A stretch of DNA of 64,000 nt from an uncultured Lachnospiraceae bacterium (lineage in GTDB: Bacteria > Bacillota > Clostridia > Lachnospirales > Lachnospiraceae). The notes below the pieces were generated by a model. It did no database searches. It had not been told where the DNA came from and saw nothing but the letters and a program-made list of their open reading frames with translations. Where the stretch lies: the NCBI GenBank assembly GCA_900319245.1, contig ONNQ01000004.1, positions 62,001 through 126,000 of the forward strand, in the 5' to 3' direction. This document shows positions 17,934 through 27,402 of the stretch, piece by piece (the stretch's first letter is position 1; every line of letters begins with the position of its first letter). The position numbers and the translations under genes were made by a program.

Positions 17934-20900
17934 ATGACCAACTTTGATTTCTTACAAGCAGAGCCAAAATTTCAATCTTTTGCCGACGTTGCAGTATCTG
18001 CGGAGAAAATTCTTCCGATCGATCCGGCGACATCGGTTATTAACTGCCGGCGTGCTATGGAATTCGCTGTCAAATGGATGTACTCCGTTGACAGCTCACT
18101 TCGCATGCCCTGGGACGATAAGCTGGTCAGCCTGCTCAGCACCGATGACTTTCGCGGAATTGTAGACGCAGATCTTCTGCAGAGACTGGATCTGATCCGC
18201 AAGCTGGGCAATCAGGCTGCTCATACGGGCAAACAGATTACAAAAGATGATGCGAGCGTTTGTCTGGAGAATCTATTTTACTTCCTGGATTTTGTGGCGT
18301 ATTGCTATGCGGACCATTATGAAGAGGGAGAATTCGACCCCAAGCTCCTTGACCAGGAGGAGAAGACGCCGGTCCTGATCGTGAATCCGGAGACAGGGAT
18401 CAAACTGCAAGAGCTGATTAAGGAAAATGAAGCGCTGCGGGAGAAGCTGACGGCTCGCCGTGAGGAGCAGCAGGAGACGTATGTTCCCAAGCCGCTCGAT
18501 ATATCGGAGTATACGACGCGCAAGGTCTATATTGATGCAATGCTGCGTGATGCCGGATGGATTGAGGGCAAGAACTGGATCAATGAATATAAGATCCCGG
18601 GAATGCCCAACAAATCGGAGGTAGGGTATGCAGACTATGTTCTGCTCGGTGATGATGGTCGCATATTGGCGGTGATTGAGGCGAAGCGCACATGTGTCGA
18701 TGTGTCCAAAGCCAGACAGCAGGCCAGCTTGTATGCGGATCTGATTGGAAAACAGCAAGGCAGACGTCCGGTTGTCTTCCTGACAAATGGATTCGATACG
18801 CGCATTGTGGACAACCAGTATCCGGAGAGAAAAGTATCCTCTATCTACTCTAAGCGGGATCTGGAGAAGCTGTTTAATCTGCAGAAGATGCGCAGCAGCT
18901 TGCAATACATTAATGTCGATAAGGATATAGCCGGACGCTATTATCAGGAGGCCGCAATCAAGGCTGTATGTGACAGCTTTGGCAGCAGGAACCGGCGGAA
19001 GGCGCTGCTGGTCATGGCGACTGGTTCCGGTAAAACACGTACGGTCATCGCGCTCTGTAAAGTCCTTCTGGAACAGGGATGGGTGCGAAATATTCTGTTT
19101 CTGGCAGATAGAAATTCTCTGGTCACACAGGCAAAGAGAAGCTTTGTCAACCTGCTTCCGGATCTGTCTGTTACCAATCTCTGCGAGGAGAAGGACAATT
19201 ATCAGGCGCACGGCGTTTTTTCAACGTATCAGACGATGATGAACTGTATTGACGACGTGCAGGATGAGGAGGGAAAACTGTTCTCCTGCGGGCACTTTGA
19301 TCTTCTAATCTGTGATGAGGCGCACCGCTCCATTTATAACAAATACCGTGACATTTTTAACTATTTTGACGCACCGCTTGTGGGCCTGACAGCGACGCCG
19401 AAGGATGAAATCGATAAGAATACATACGAAGTGTTTGAACTGGAAAACGGTGTTCCGACCTATGGCTATGACCTCGCCCAGGCGGTCAAGGACGGCTACC
19501 TTGTCGATTACATGTCGGTAGAAACGACGCTTAAGTTTATTCAGCAAGGGATTACCTACGACGAGTTGTCTGATGAGGAAAAGCTGGAGTATGAGAGTAA
19601 GTTCACTGATGAAGACGGCGAGATGCCGGAGAGTATTGCCTCAAGTGCACTGAACGAGTGGCTTTTCAACGCAGATACCATTCGCCAGGTGCTGAGTATC
19701 CTTATGGAGAACGGTCTGAAGGTTGATTACGGAAACAAGATCGGGAAGACGATCATCTTTGCCAAGAACCACAAGCATGCAGAAAAAATCCTTGAGATAT
19801 TTAATAAAGAGTATCCGCATTTGAATGGATATGCAAAGGTTATTGACAATTACACGAAGTATGTGCAGAGTGCCATCGACGAATTCTCCGATGCTAAAAA
19901 ACTGCCGCAGATTGCTATTTCCGTAGATATGCTGGATACCGGCATCGACGTGCCGGAAGTGTTGAACCTCGTATTCTTTAAAAAGGTCATGAGCAAGGCC
20001 AAGTTCTGGCAGATGATCGGAAGAGGAACCCGCCTGTGTCCCGGACTTATGGATGGGGAGGATAAAAAAGGCTTTTATATTTTCGATTTCTGCGGAAACT
20101 TCGAGTTCTTCCGCATGAATCCCGGAAAGCCTACTGCCAATATGATCGCTCTTCAGGGGGCGATTTTCGGACTGCAGTTTGATATTGTCTACAAGCTGCA
20201 GGATCTCCAATATCAGACGGACCACCTGATCGCCTATAGGAAGCTCTTAGTGGACAACATGGTATACAAAGTGCAGGAGCTGAAAAGAGATAACTTTGCA
20301 GTGCGTCAGCACATTCGCTATGTGGATCAGTATTCAAATAGCGATAATTACAATGCGCTCACGTATGGCGATACTTTGGCTGTTCGTGAAGAATTGGCCC
20401 CGTTGATCCTGCCGGAGAAGGATGACGCCAAGGCGCTTCGCTTCGATGCGCTGATGTATGGGATTGAGCTCGCATATCTTGCTGGCAAAACATACAACCG
20501 CGCCAAAAACGATCTGATGAAAAAGGTGTCTGCGGTAGCTGGTGTCGCAGCGAATATTCCTCAGATTATGGCACAGAAGGAACTCATTGAAAAGATTCTG
20601 CACACGAACTACGTGGAAAACGCGGGAATCAATGAGTTTGAGTATATCAGAGAGAAGCTTCGAGACTTGATGAAATACATACCCAATCAGGTTAATAGGT
20701 ACGATACGGATTTTGGCGACGAGATCCTTTCCATGGAGTGGAAGGAATCGGAACTGGAAAATGATGATCTCAAGAATTATAAGGCAAAGGCTGAGTATTA
20801 TGTGCGTCAGCACCAGGACAACATTGTCATTGCCAAGCTTAAGAGCAATAAGCCGCTGACAAGCTCGGATGTGAAAGTGCTGGAAGATATCCTCTGGGGT

Positions 20901-21233
20901 AAAATCGGAACGAAGCAGGAATATGAAGCCGAATATGGTGAGAAACCACTGGGCGAATTTGTCCGGGAAATCGTTGGACTGGATATGAACGCCGCGAAGG
21001 AAGCATTCTCCGAGTATCTGGATGAAACGAATCTGGACAGCAGACAGATCTATTTTGTCAATCAGATCGTGGAGTATATCGTTCACAACGGTATGATGAA
21101 AGATCTGTCTGTATTACAGGAGACACCTTTTACAGATCAGGGGAGCATTGTCGAGATATTCACGGACCTGTCGGTATGGATGGGTATTCGCAAAGCAATT
21201 GAGCAGATTAATGCGAATGCGGTCGCAGTATAA
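17934..21233 (+). CDS. hsdR: Type I restriction endonuclease, R subunit
   Basis: 1099 residues, EcoEI-like order: an N-terminal DUF4145-type helical region (INCRRAMEFAVKWMY), a coiled coil, the PD-(D/E)XK nuclease core (DYVLLGDDGRILAVIEAKRT, about residues 235-252), then a superfamily 2 motor with Walker A ATGSGKTRT (about 361), CDEAHRS (about 460), LTATP and the motif VI arginine finger QMIGRGTRLCPG. It translocates DNA past HsdM/HsdS and cuts at a distance. All catalytic residues I can check are present, so the system looks intact. AGGTGA precedes the ATG. Confidence 0.95.
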   Translation: MTNFDFLQAEPKFQSFADVAVSAEKILPIDPATSVINCRRAMEFAVKWMYSVDSSLRMPWDDKLVSLLSTDDFRGIVDADLLQRLDLIRKLGNQAAHTGKQITKDDASVCLENLFYFLDFVAYCYADHYEEGEFDPKLLDQEEKTPVLIVNPETGIKLQELIKENEALREKLTARREEQQETYVPKPLDISEYTTRKVYIDAMLRDAGWIEGKNWINEYKIPGMPNKSEVGYADYVLLGDDGRILAVIEAKRTCVDVSKARQQASLYADLIGKQQGRRPVVFLTNGFDTRIVDNQYPERKVSSIYSKRDLEKLFNLQKMRSSLQYINVDKDIAGRYYQEAAIKAVCDSFGSRNRRKALLVMATGSGKTRTVIALCKVLLEQGWVRNILFLADRNSLVTQAKRSFVNLLPDLSVTNLCEEKDNYQAHGVFSTYQTMMNCIDDVQDEEGKLFSCGHFDLLICDEAHRSIYNKYRDIFNYFDAPLVGLTATPKDEIDKNTYEVFELENGVPTYGYDLAQAVKDGYLVDYMSVETTLKFIQQGITYDELSDEEKLEYESKFTDEDGEMPESIASSALNEWLFNADTIRQVLSILMENGLKVDYGNKIGKTIIFAKNHKHAEKILEIFNKEYPHLNGYAKVIDNYTKYVQSAIDEFSDAKKLPQIAISVDMLDTGIDVPEVLNLVFFKKVMSKAKFWQMIGRGTRLCPGLMDGEDKKGFYIFDFCGNFEFFRMNPGKPTANMIALQGAIFGLQFDIVYKLQDLQYQTDHLIAYRKLLVDNMVYKVQELKRDNFAVRQHIRYVDQYSNSDNYNALTYGDTLAVREELAPLILPEKDDAKALRFDALMYGIELAYLAGKTYNRAKNDLMKKVSAVAGVAANIPQIMAQKELIEKILHTNYVENAGINEFEYIREKLRDLMKYIPNQVNRYDTDFGDEILSMEWKESELENDDLKNYKAKAEYYVRQHQDNIVIAKLKSNKPLTSSDVKVLEDILWGKIGTKQEYEAEYGEKPLGEFVREIVGLDMNAAKEAFSEYLDETNLDSRQIYFVNQIVEYIVHNGMMKDLSVLQETPFTDQGSIVEIFTDLSVWMGIRKAIEQINANAVAV

Positions 21234-21262
21234 TAGTGAATTGTGCCCATTGCTGAAAACAA

Positions 21263-21303
21263 TAAAAGAGGAAAGGATGTGGTGACATCTTTTCCTCTTT
21301 TTT
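21263..21303. terminator. Bidirectional terminator between hsdR and hflX
   Basis: AAAAGAGGAAAGGATGT pairs with ACATCTTTTCCTCTTTT (one bulge) around GGTG, with A and T runs on each side; the genes converge here. Confidence 0.85.
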
Positions 21304-21330
21304 ACACACAATTCATCTTCACAATTCAGC

Positions 21331-22713
21331 TCATCGCCTTAGCGCTTTCTCCACCTGGTCCGCCGTCGCCTGATCGCATTCCGCGGTGATCTTCGTACCC
21401 TCAGCCGTATACTCGGTCTGCAGGACAACCGACTGCTCCATCAGCAGTGATACCAGACTTCCCCGGTCATAGGGGATGAGGAAGGTGCGGACCGTCCGCT
21501 TTGCGTGGAGAATGTCAAAGATCGTCTTGCACAGGCAGTCGATCGAACTGCTCTCTTTGGCGCAGAGATAGAGGTTCACATTGGTGATTCCATCGATGGT
21601 CTGCTCGACAGCGCCCGTGACGGGATGTGCCGCCGGCGGATCGCAGAGATCCGCTTTGTTGTAGATCGTGATCATGGGGACATGTCCTGCCCCAATCTCC
21701 TCGATGATTTTCTTCGTGACTTCGATATGCTTCCTGCAATGCGGATCGGACCCATCTACCACCTGCACGAGAAGGTCGGCCTGCGTGGTCTCTTCGAGGG
21801 TCGATTTAAAGGCTTCGACGAGGGAGGTGGGCAGCTTATGGATAAAGCCGACCGTGTCGGACAGAAGGAATTCCTGGCCTCTGGCCACAGTGATGCGGCG
21901 CACGGTCGTATCAAGCGTTGCAAAGAGCATGTCTGCTTCAAAAACCTGCCGCTTTTCCGGCTCGCCTTCCGGCGCCATATCGGACGCGTACTGCGCCAGC
22001 ATCGCGTTCATGATGGTGGATTTGCCCGCATTGGTGTATCCCACAAGAGAGACCAGGGGAAGTCCGGATCCCTGCCTTTTCTTGCGCTGGGTCGCGCGCT
22101 CACGGCTGACGCCTTTCAGTTCTTTGGCAAGCTCACTGATGCGGTGGTCAATGGTACGGCGGTCGATTTCCAACTGGGTCTCACCTTCACCCTTGGCGGA
22201 CATGGAACCTGAGGCGCCGCCCTGGCGGTTCTGAGTCTCCCACATGCCGATCAGGCGGGGCTTTAAGTAGCGGAGCTTGGCGAGTTCTACCTGCAGGCGC
22301 GCTTCTCTGGTACGGGCTCTGCGCTCGAAGATTTCCAGGATCAGCGCTGTACGATCCATGACAGGAAGTTTTAAGAGTTTTTGTAAGTTGCGGATTTGGG
22401 AGGGGGACAGGGTATCGTTGAAGATGACCCGCTCGGCGCCGAACATTTCCGCACCGATCCGTATCTCATCCGCCTTTCCGGCGCCGACATAGAGGCCAGT
22501 ATTGATATGGGCGAGCGTTTGCGTCACTGTATCGACCGGATTCATATCGCAGGCCTTGGCGAGCTCCGCCAGTTCAGAAAGAGAGTGCTGAAATTCTTCC
22601 TCCGAAACTGGCTCCTTTGCATCCAATTCGCGCACGCCCACCAGGATCACGGGCTCCCTGCCGTCCCCCTCATAGGTGCTCCATATTTCATTTGCTCCAA
22701 AAAATGCTGCCAT
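21331..22713 (-). CDS. hflX: GTPase HflX
   Basis: Ribosome-associated GTPase that rescues stalled ribosomes under stress. The 460-residue protein has the HflX N-terminal domain (VGAGKADEI, then NDTLSPSQIRNLQ), the linker with GMWETQNRQGGASGSMSAKGEGE as its glycine-rich signature, and a G domain with GYTNAGKST (about residues 223-231), DTVGF and NKAD. AGGGAGGT lies nine bases before the ATG. A short reading frame (22734-22874) sits just upstream in the same transcript. Confidence 0.95.
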   Translation of the reverse strand: MAAFFGANEIWSTYEGDGREPVILVGVRELDAKEPVSEEEFQHSLSELAELAKACDMNPVDTVTQTLAHINTGLYVGAGKADEIRIGAEMFGAERVIFNDTLSPSQIRNLQKLLKLPVMDRTALILEIFERRARTREARLQVELAKLRYLKPRLIGMWETQNRQGGASGSMSAKGEGETQLEIDRRTIDHRISELAKELKGVSRERATQRKKRQGSGLPLVSLVGYTNAGKSTIMNAMLAQYASDMAPEGEPEKRQVFEADMLFATLDTTVRRITVARGQEFLLSDTVGFIHKLPTSLVEAFKSTLEETTQADLLVQVVDGSDPHCRKHIEVTKKIIEEIGAGHVPMITIYNKADLCDPPAAHPVTGAVEQTIDGITNVNLYLCAKESSSIDCLCKTIFDILHAKRTVRTFLIPYDRGSLVSLLMEQSVVLQTEYTAEGTKITAECDQATADQVEKALRR

Positions 22714-22733
22714 GCAGTAGAGACCTCCCTAAG

Positions 22734-22874
22734 TCATTGTTGCTTTAGAATATCCATTCGCCGAGAGAACATATTCCACTCGGCATCATCGTAAAACAAA
22801 TCTCGTTGTACATTTTGAATCTGATTAAGACCGACACTTTTGACGCCAAGTATGGCTGCCTCTTTCTGGCTCAT
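22734..22874 (-). CDS. Possible 46-residue leader ORF upstream of hflX
   Basis: Reads MSQKEAAILGVKSVGLNQIQ at its start and ends ...RRMDILKQQ, finishing 20 bases before hflX. It is soluble and charged. There is no clear ribosome binding site, and its ATG lies only about 12 bases after the predicted transcription start. It may be an upstream ORF, a remnant, or chance. Confidence 0.3.
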   Translation of the reverse strand: MSQKEAAILGVKSVGLNQIQNVQRDLFYDDAEWNMFSRRMDILKQQ

Positions 22875-22892
22875 GGGTGATTCATGACAGTT

Positions 22893-22901
22893 ATTATAAC
22901 A
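22893..22901 (-). promoter_or_regulatory. Extended -10 promoter for hflX
   Basis: On the minus strand TGTTATAAT forms a perfect extended -10. No good -35 is seen, as is common with extended -10 promoters. The rest of the spacer up to the next gene (22902-23076) shows no other feature I can support. Confidence 0.5.
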
Positions 22902-23076
22902 GATTCTGTGGGGAAGAAATTCTAATTCTGAAGCGAAACGCCTGTGCTTCGCATCTCTCCGGGGCTTTGCCCGTACATTTCCATAAAAATGGGTCTCATT
23001 GTGAAAGCCGACTCTCTCTCGGCATGCACAGGCTCCAACCCCAGACAGCCCAGCCAGGAGGAGATGGGTTAGACTA

Positions 23077-23088
23077 TGACAATTGTCA
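23077..23088. promoter_or_regulatory. 12-bp perfect palindrome upstream of the manA fusion gene
   Basis: TGACAATTGTCA is fully self-complementary and lies 77 bases before the start codon, close to promoter-like AT-rich sequence. It could be an operator; no cognate regulator is adjacent. Confidence 0.35.
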
Positions 23089-23164
23089 CGACTTTTACTA
23101 ATACTCTGCTTTGTATTTTACCGAAGATCAGAAATCTTTATAATTTAATTGGAGGTGAAAGAAT

Positions 23165-25015
23165 ATGAGTATTTTGAAACTGAAACCTGCCTGTAAAGAC
23201 TATCTGTGGGGCGGCCACAGGCTGGTCGACGAGTACAACGTGGAGTATGACGGCGATATTTTGGCAGAGGCGTGGGAACTGTCCTGCCACCCTGACGGCC
23301 CGTCCGTGATCATGAACGGTCCCTATGAGGGAAAGACGCTCCGGGAGTATCTGGATCTCGTGGGGATGGAGGCACTGGGCACTCACTGCCGGCGATTTCG
23401 CGAGTTCCCGATCCTGACTAAGTTTATCGACGCCAGGGACAATCTCTCGATCCAGGTCCATCCCAACAATGGGTTCGCACTGCAGAATGAAGGCCAGTAT
23501 GGCAAAACAGAGATGTGGTATGTCCTCGACGCGGAGGAAGGCGCATTTCTCTATTATGGATTTAAAAGGGAGATCACAAGGGAGGAATTCGCCCGCCGGA
23601 TTGACGAAAATACGCTTCTGGAGGTGCTTAACGCAGTGCCTGTCAAGAAGGGCGACGTCCTGTTCATTGAGTCCGGGACGCTCCACGCGATCGGCAAGGG
23701 AATTCTGATCGCCGAGATCCAGCAGAATTCCAATGTTACATACCGCGTCTATGATTACGGAAGAGTCGGCAAGGACGGCAAGAAGCGCGACCTGCACATC
23801 GAAAAGGCGCTGGCGGTGACCAGCCGGGTTCCCATCATTCGCAGTGGCAGCGAATACCCGCACGTGGCAGACTGCGATTACTTTACAGTCGATAAGCTCA
23901 ACCTGGACGGCAATCTCACCTACAGGATGCAGGGAACCGTCAATGACGCTTCTTTCCTAAGCATTCTGATCCTGGATGGAGAGGGGACGATCAGCTGTAA
24001 GGGTGAGTCGGTGACGTATAGAAAGGGCGACAGCTTCTTTTTGGCGGCCGGCAGCGGCGACTGGCAGATCGAGGGCAGATGCGATGCGCTTCTGACCACG
24101 ATCCGTGAGAAGGCGAGCCCGATCCGTGTGGGCATTACGATCGGCAGCGCGGAGACGCAGATCGGTCTTGTAAACGACCGGCAGCAGATCATCGCCATGC
24201 GGAAATTCCCGACCGATACAGAGAAAGCGGCAGCAGAATTTGCAGGGGAAGTCGCGCAGGCGACGCTGGATCTTCTGGAAGAACAAAATGTGCCGTTAGA
24301 CCAGTGTATTGGCGTCGGCGCGGGCGTGCCCGGAACCATTGACAGACGCAAAGGAAAGGTTCTCTATTCCAACAATCTCCGCTGGGAGGATGTGGACCTG
24401 GTGCAGGAGCTGGGCCGCGTGATTCCCTGCCCGGTACGAATTGCCAATGACGCGGACTGCGCGGCGCTGGGAGAAGAGGTCGCAGGCGCCGGCAAGGACT
24501 ATTCGGACGTCGTCATGTTTACCCTTGGCGGCGGCGTCGGAGGCGGCATTATCCTGAACGGGCAGGTCTTTGAAGGCGGCATTATGGGCGGCAGTGAAGT
24601 CGGCCATCAGGTTGTACGTGTGAATGGAAGGCGCTGCACCTGCGGCAGAAAAGGCTGCCTGGAGGCCTATGTATCCGTGCCGGCTCTGATCCGCGCGGCA
24701 AAAGAGGCCACAGATCGGACACTCACGCTGGAAGAAATCTTCCGCGGGGCAGAAAAAGGAAATATCGACCTGCAGGAGATCGTGCAGCAGTATGAAGAGA
24801 TGCTGGGATGCGGCATTGTCAATATCGTCAATATGTTCCGGCCGCAGCTGATCCTTCTGGGCGGCGCTATCTCTGAATATGCCAGGGACATGATCGAACC
24901 GCTCCGGGAGATGATGGAGAGAGACTGCTTTGGCGGCGAGCACGGGATGATCCCGGAAATCGCGGTGGCGGAACTGGGCAGCAATGCGGGCATGATCGGT
25001 GCGGCGAATTTGTAA
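23165..25015 (+). CDS. Mannose-6-phosphate isomerase fused to a ROK-family sugar kinase domain
   Basis: One 616-residue frame with two enzymes. Residues 1-310 are a type I phosphomannose isomerase: MSILKLKPACKDYLWGG, the zinc-binding QVHPNN (about 98-103), EMWYVLD and GTLHAIG. Residues 318-616 are a ROK fold: VGAGVPGT, the catalytic-type IANDADCAALGE, GGGVGGGII and the zinc signature CTCGRKGCLE (about 489-498). Joined, they could phosphorylate mannose or another hexose and isomerise the product to fructose-6-phosphate. The ROK phosphate loop, normally DxGGT, reads GITIGSAET, so aspartate and one glycine are missing; kinase activity is therefore uncertain. GGAGGTG precedes the ATG. Confidence 0.9.
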   Translation: MSILKLKPACKDYLWGGHRLVDEYNVEYDGDILAEAWELSCHPDGPSVIMNGPYEGKTLREYLDLVGMEALGTHCRRFREFPILTKFIDARDNLSIQVHPNNGFALQNEGQYGKTEMWYVLDAEEGAFLYYGFKREITREEFARRIDENTLLEVLNAVPVKKGDVLFIESGTLHAIGKGILIAEIQQNSNVTYRVYDYGRVGKDGKKRDLHIEKALAVTSRVPIIRSGSEYPHVADCDYFTVDKLNLDGNLTYRMQGTVNDASFLSILILDGEGTISCKGESVTYRKGDSFFLAAGSGDWQIEGRCDALLTTIREKASPIRVGITIGSAETQIGLVNDRQQIIAMRKFPTDTEKAAAEFAGEVAQATLDLLEEQNVPLDQCIGVGAGVPGTIDRRKGKVLYSNNLRWEDVDLVQELGRVIPCPVRIANDADCAALGEEVAGAGKDYSDVVMFTLGGGVGGGIILNGQVFEGGIMGGSEVGHQVVRVNGRRCTCGRKGCLEAYVSVPALIRAAKEATDRTLTLEEIFRGAEKGNIDLQEIVQQYEEMLGCGIVNIVNMFRPQLILLGGAISEYARDMIEPLREMMERDCFGGEHGMIPEIAVAELGSNAGMIGAANL

Positions 25016-25072
25016 GTCCGCGGACGTCTACGATGACCTTTTCCATCTTTTTACCTATGTTTTAAAGCAACA

Positions 25073-25107
25073 ACAGTCAGAGGGAATTCCCCTTTGACTG
25101 TTTTTTG
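25073..25107 (+). terminator. Terminator after the manA fusion gene
   Basis: ACAGTCAGAGGG pairs with CCCTTTGACTGT (one mismatch) around a short loop, followed by TTTTTT. Confidence 0.85.
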
Positions 25108-25114
25108 TTATAAT
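25106..25114 (+). promoter_or_regulatory. Extended -10 promoter of the SGNH hydrolase gene
   Basis: TGTTATAAT sits directly behind the terminator T-run. Transcription would start near 25121, leaving a 20-base leader that contains the ribosome binding site. Confidence 0.55.
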
Positions 25115-25142
25115 GGTGAGCAACAGGCAAAAAAGGAGCAGC

Positions 25143-25763
25143 ATGATGAGAAAAGCATTCTTTTATGGCGATTCCAATACATATGGCTATGATCCGGCGG
25201 GATATTGGGGCGGACGATATCCGCGCGCGCAGAGGTGGACGAACATCGTCGCGGAAGGCCTCGCCGGCAAGTGGGAGATTGCGGCAGACGGCATGCCGGG
25301 CAGAGTGATCCCTGCACAGGGGAGAGCGCTCAGCTATCTTGCGGACAGGCTTCGGGCAGAACAGCCGGTGGACCTGTTTGCGGTCATGCTGGGCACCAAT
25401 GACATATTGGGGACGCTGAAGCCCGATGCGGAGAAGACGACACGGGATATGGAGGCGCTGATCGCCTGCGTGAAGACGCTGGACATCCCGCAGATCCTGC
25501 TCATTGCACCGCCGGCGATTCAACTGACGGACCTCTCCTTCGAGGCGTCCTATGTGCGGGGAGACCGCTCCTACGCGCAGCGCTATCAGGACGAGGGACG
25601 GGAACTCACACGGCGCTTCAGGGAACTGGCATCCCGTGAGGGAATTCTGTTTGCGGATGCGTCTTCGTGGGATCTGGATTTTGCCTTCGATGCGGTGCAT
25701 CTGTCGGAGAGAGGACATGCGGTGTTTGGAAACGAAATGATCCAGGTGCTGCTGAAGATTTAA
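25143..25763 (+). CDS. SGNH/GDSL-family hydrolase
   Basis: About 206 residues. Block I FYGDSNTYG holds the nucleophilic serine, GTND is block III, and DAVHLSERGH supplies the terminal Asp-x-x-His pair. These are the residues of SGNH esterases such as arylesterases and acyl-thioesterase-like enzymes. There is no signal peptide, so it acts in the cytoplasm. AGGAG lies four bases before ATG 25143 and seven before a second ATG at 25146; the latter is equally possible. Substrate not predictable, though sugar O-deacetylation would fit the preceding sugar gene. Confidence 0.85.
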   Translation: MMRKAFFYGDSNTYGYDPAGYWGGRYPRAQRWTNIVAEGLAGKWEIAADGMPGRVIPAQGRALSYLADRLRAEQPVDLFAVMLGTNDILGTLKPDAEKTTRDMEALIACVKTLDIPQILLIAPPAIQLTDLSFEASYVRGDRSYAQRYQDEGRELTRRFRELASREGILFADASSWDLDFAFDAVHLSERGHAVFGNEMIQVLLKI

Positions 25764-25777
25764 AAAGAAAGTAGGAA

Positions 25778-26752
25778 ATGGATATGCTCAAAGCGGTAGT
25801 TTTATTTGCAATTGGCCTCATCTGCCTGATCAAGGGCGGCGACTGGTTTGTGGACGGCGCCAGTGCGATGGCGAGAAAGTTCAAGCTTCCGGAGCTTTTA
25901 ATCGGTGCCACGGTTGTCTCGATCGGCACAACGCTTCCGGAAGTGATGGTCTCCACGATGTCCGCCCTGTCCGGACACGGCGAGATCGCATACGGAAATG
26001 CGATTGGTTCTGTAATCTGTAACACTGCGCTGATCGCAGCGATCACGATTGCCGTTCATCCGGGGCCGGCGGATCCCAAGACACTGAAAGTGCCGGTGGC
26101 CTTTTTCTACATCGCGGCCGCCATCTACTGTGTCGCCGCATACCTGATGGGCCGCTTCACAAGGCCGATGGGACTGATCATGCTGGCCGTCTTCGTCGCC
26201 TATATGATCGTCAATGTGCGATCCATGAAGAACAACCCTGTGCCTGCCTCCGCCGGGGAGGAGGAAGAAGAGGAGGACATGCCCATGAGCAAGATCCTGC
26301 TCCTTCTGGTGGCCGGCGCCGCCCTGATTGCCGTGGGCGCCAATCTTCTTGTCGAAAACGGAACCTTGATCGCTCAGGCCCTCGGCGTGCCGGAGTCGGT
26401 CATCGCGCTGACCTTCGTAGCGCTGGGCACAAGCCTTCCGGAGCTGGTTACAGCCATTACATCCCTGCTCAAGGGCCATGGCGCGCTCTCTCTTGGCAAT
26501 GTCATCGGCGCGAATGTGTTCAATCTGGTCCTGGTCAGCGGCGTTTCTGTGACGCTCGCGCCTTTCCAGGTACCCCAGAGCGCCGTTTTTATGGGACATA
26601 ATTCCAGTCTTGTGCTGGAAATTCCGGTCATGCTGCTGGTCATGTCCATCCTGACCATTCCCACACTGATCAGGGGAAAACTGACAAGGAGCCAGGGCAT
26701 CATCCTGCTGGCTATTTATGCGGTATTTTGCTTTATCCAGTTTACAATGTGA
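25778..26752 (+). CDS. Calcium/sodium antiporter (CaCA family)
   Basis: 324 residues with two homologous halves. Each has an alpha-repeat: GATVVSIGTTLPEVMVS (about residues 46-62) and LTFVALGTSLPELVTAI (about 210-226), with the conserved acidic residue. About ten membrane helices are apparent, and an acidic linker (EEEEEED, about 161-167) lies between the halves on the cytoplasmic side, where these exchangers sense or bind Ca2+. It belongs to the YrbG-like branch. It lies 14 bases after the SGNH gene, probably cotranscribed. Confidence 0.92.
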   Translation: MDMLKAVVLFAIGLICLIKGGDWFVDGASAMARKFKLPELLIGATVVSIGTTLPEVMVSTMSALSGHGEIAYGNAIGSVICNTALIAAITIAVHPGPADPKTLKVPVAFFYIAAAIYCVAAYLMGRFTRPMGLIMLAVFVAYMIVNVRSMKNNPVPASAGEEEEEEDMPMSKILLLLVAGAALIAVGANLLVENGTLIAQALGVPESVIALTFVALGTSLPELVTAITSLLKGHGALSLGNVIGANVFNLVLVSGVSVTLAPFQVPQSAVFMGHNSSLVLEIPVMLLVMSILTIPTLIRGKLTRSQGIILLAIYAVFCFIQFTM

Positions 26753-26778
26753 GATTGCGGGGAGGATGAGAGAAACGT

Positions 26779-27402
26779 ATGAATGAACTGCTGGACTTGT
26801 ATATCACATTTGTGAGGATTGGCAGCGTCAACTTCGGCGGCGGCTATGCCATGCTTCCGCTTCTTGAGCGTGAGCTCGTGGACAAACGGCACTGGACGAC
26901 CATGGACGACCTGCGCGATTACTTTTCAATCGGGCAGTGCACGCCCGGCATCATCGCCCTGAATGTGTCGACCTTTATCGGCGAGAAGAAGGCGGGCGTG
27001 GTCGGCGCACTCTGCGCGACGGTTGGCTTTCTCACGGGGCCGATTACGATCATCCTCATCATCGCCGCGTTTTTGTCCAATTTCGCAGATCTGGAATTCG
27101 TACAGCACGCCTTTGCCGGCATCCGCGTCTGCGTCTGTGTCCTCATTCTGCAGGCGGTCCTTCGCCTGTGGAAGAAGTCTGTGGTGGACAAATTTACACT
27201 GGTGCTCTATCTGGTGATCTTCTCGCTCAACGCTTTCAAAAGCTATCTTCCGGTCAAATTACCGGCGGCCGTTCTGGTCATCTGCGCCGGCGTGATCGGC
27301 GTCGTCATATCGATGCGAAACAGGAAAGCAGTCACGAGCAAAGCGGCGGCAGCGGGCACTGATGCGGATACAGATCCTGCATCCGGAAAGGAGGCGGACT
27401 GA
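26779..27402 (+). CDS. Chromate transporter (CHR family), first half-subunit
   Basis: 207 residues. It carries the CHR N-terminal pattern (FVRIGSVNFGGGYAMLPLLE, then IGQCTPGIIALNVSTFIG) followed by membrane helices. The C-terminus is a soluble Lys/Ala/Asp-rich tail absent from the partner. Short CHR proteins form pairs encoded side by side and inserted in opposite topology. The stop codon overlaps the start of the next gene, as expected for coupled subunits. Actual substrate (chromate, sulphate or other oxyanion) is not known for clostridial members. Confidence 0.9.
   Translation: MNELLDLYITFVRIGSVNFGGGYAMLPLLERELVDKRHWTTMDDLRDYFSIGQCTPGIIALNVSTFIGEKKAGVVGALCATVGFLTGPITIILIIAAFLSNFADLEFVQHAFAGIRVCVCVLILQAVLRLWKKSVVDKFTLVLYLVIFSLNAFKSYLPVKLPAAVLVICAGVIGVVISMRNRKAVTSKAAAAGTDADTDPASGKEAD

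Noticed and set aside
22877-23101. 74-residue reading frame upstream of the manA fusion
   Set aside because: No ribosome binding site, irregular composition with many rare transitions, and it overlaps the hflX promoter on the other strand.
23111-23144. Promoter with TATAAT at 23139 for the manA fusion gene
   Set aside because: It would start transcription inside or after the ribosome binding site at 23151, leaving no usable leader; the -35 is also poor.
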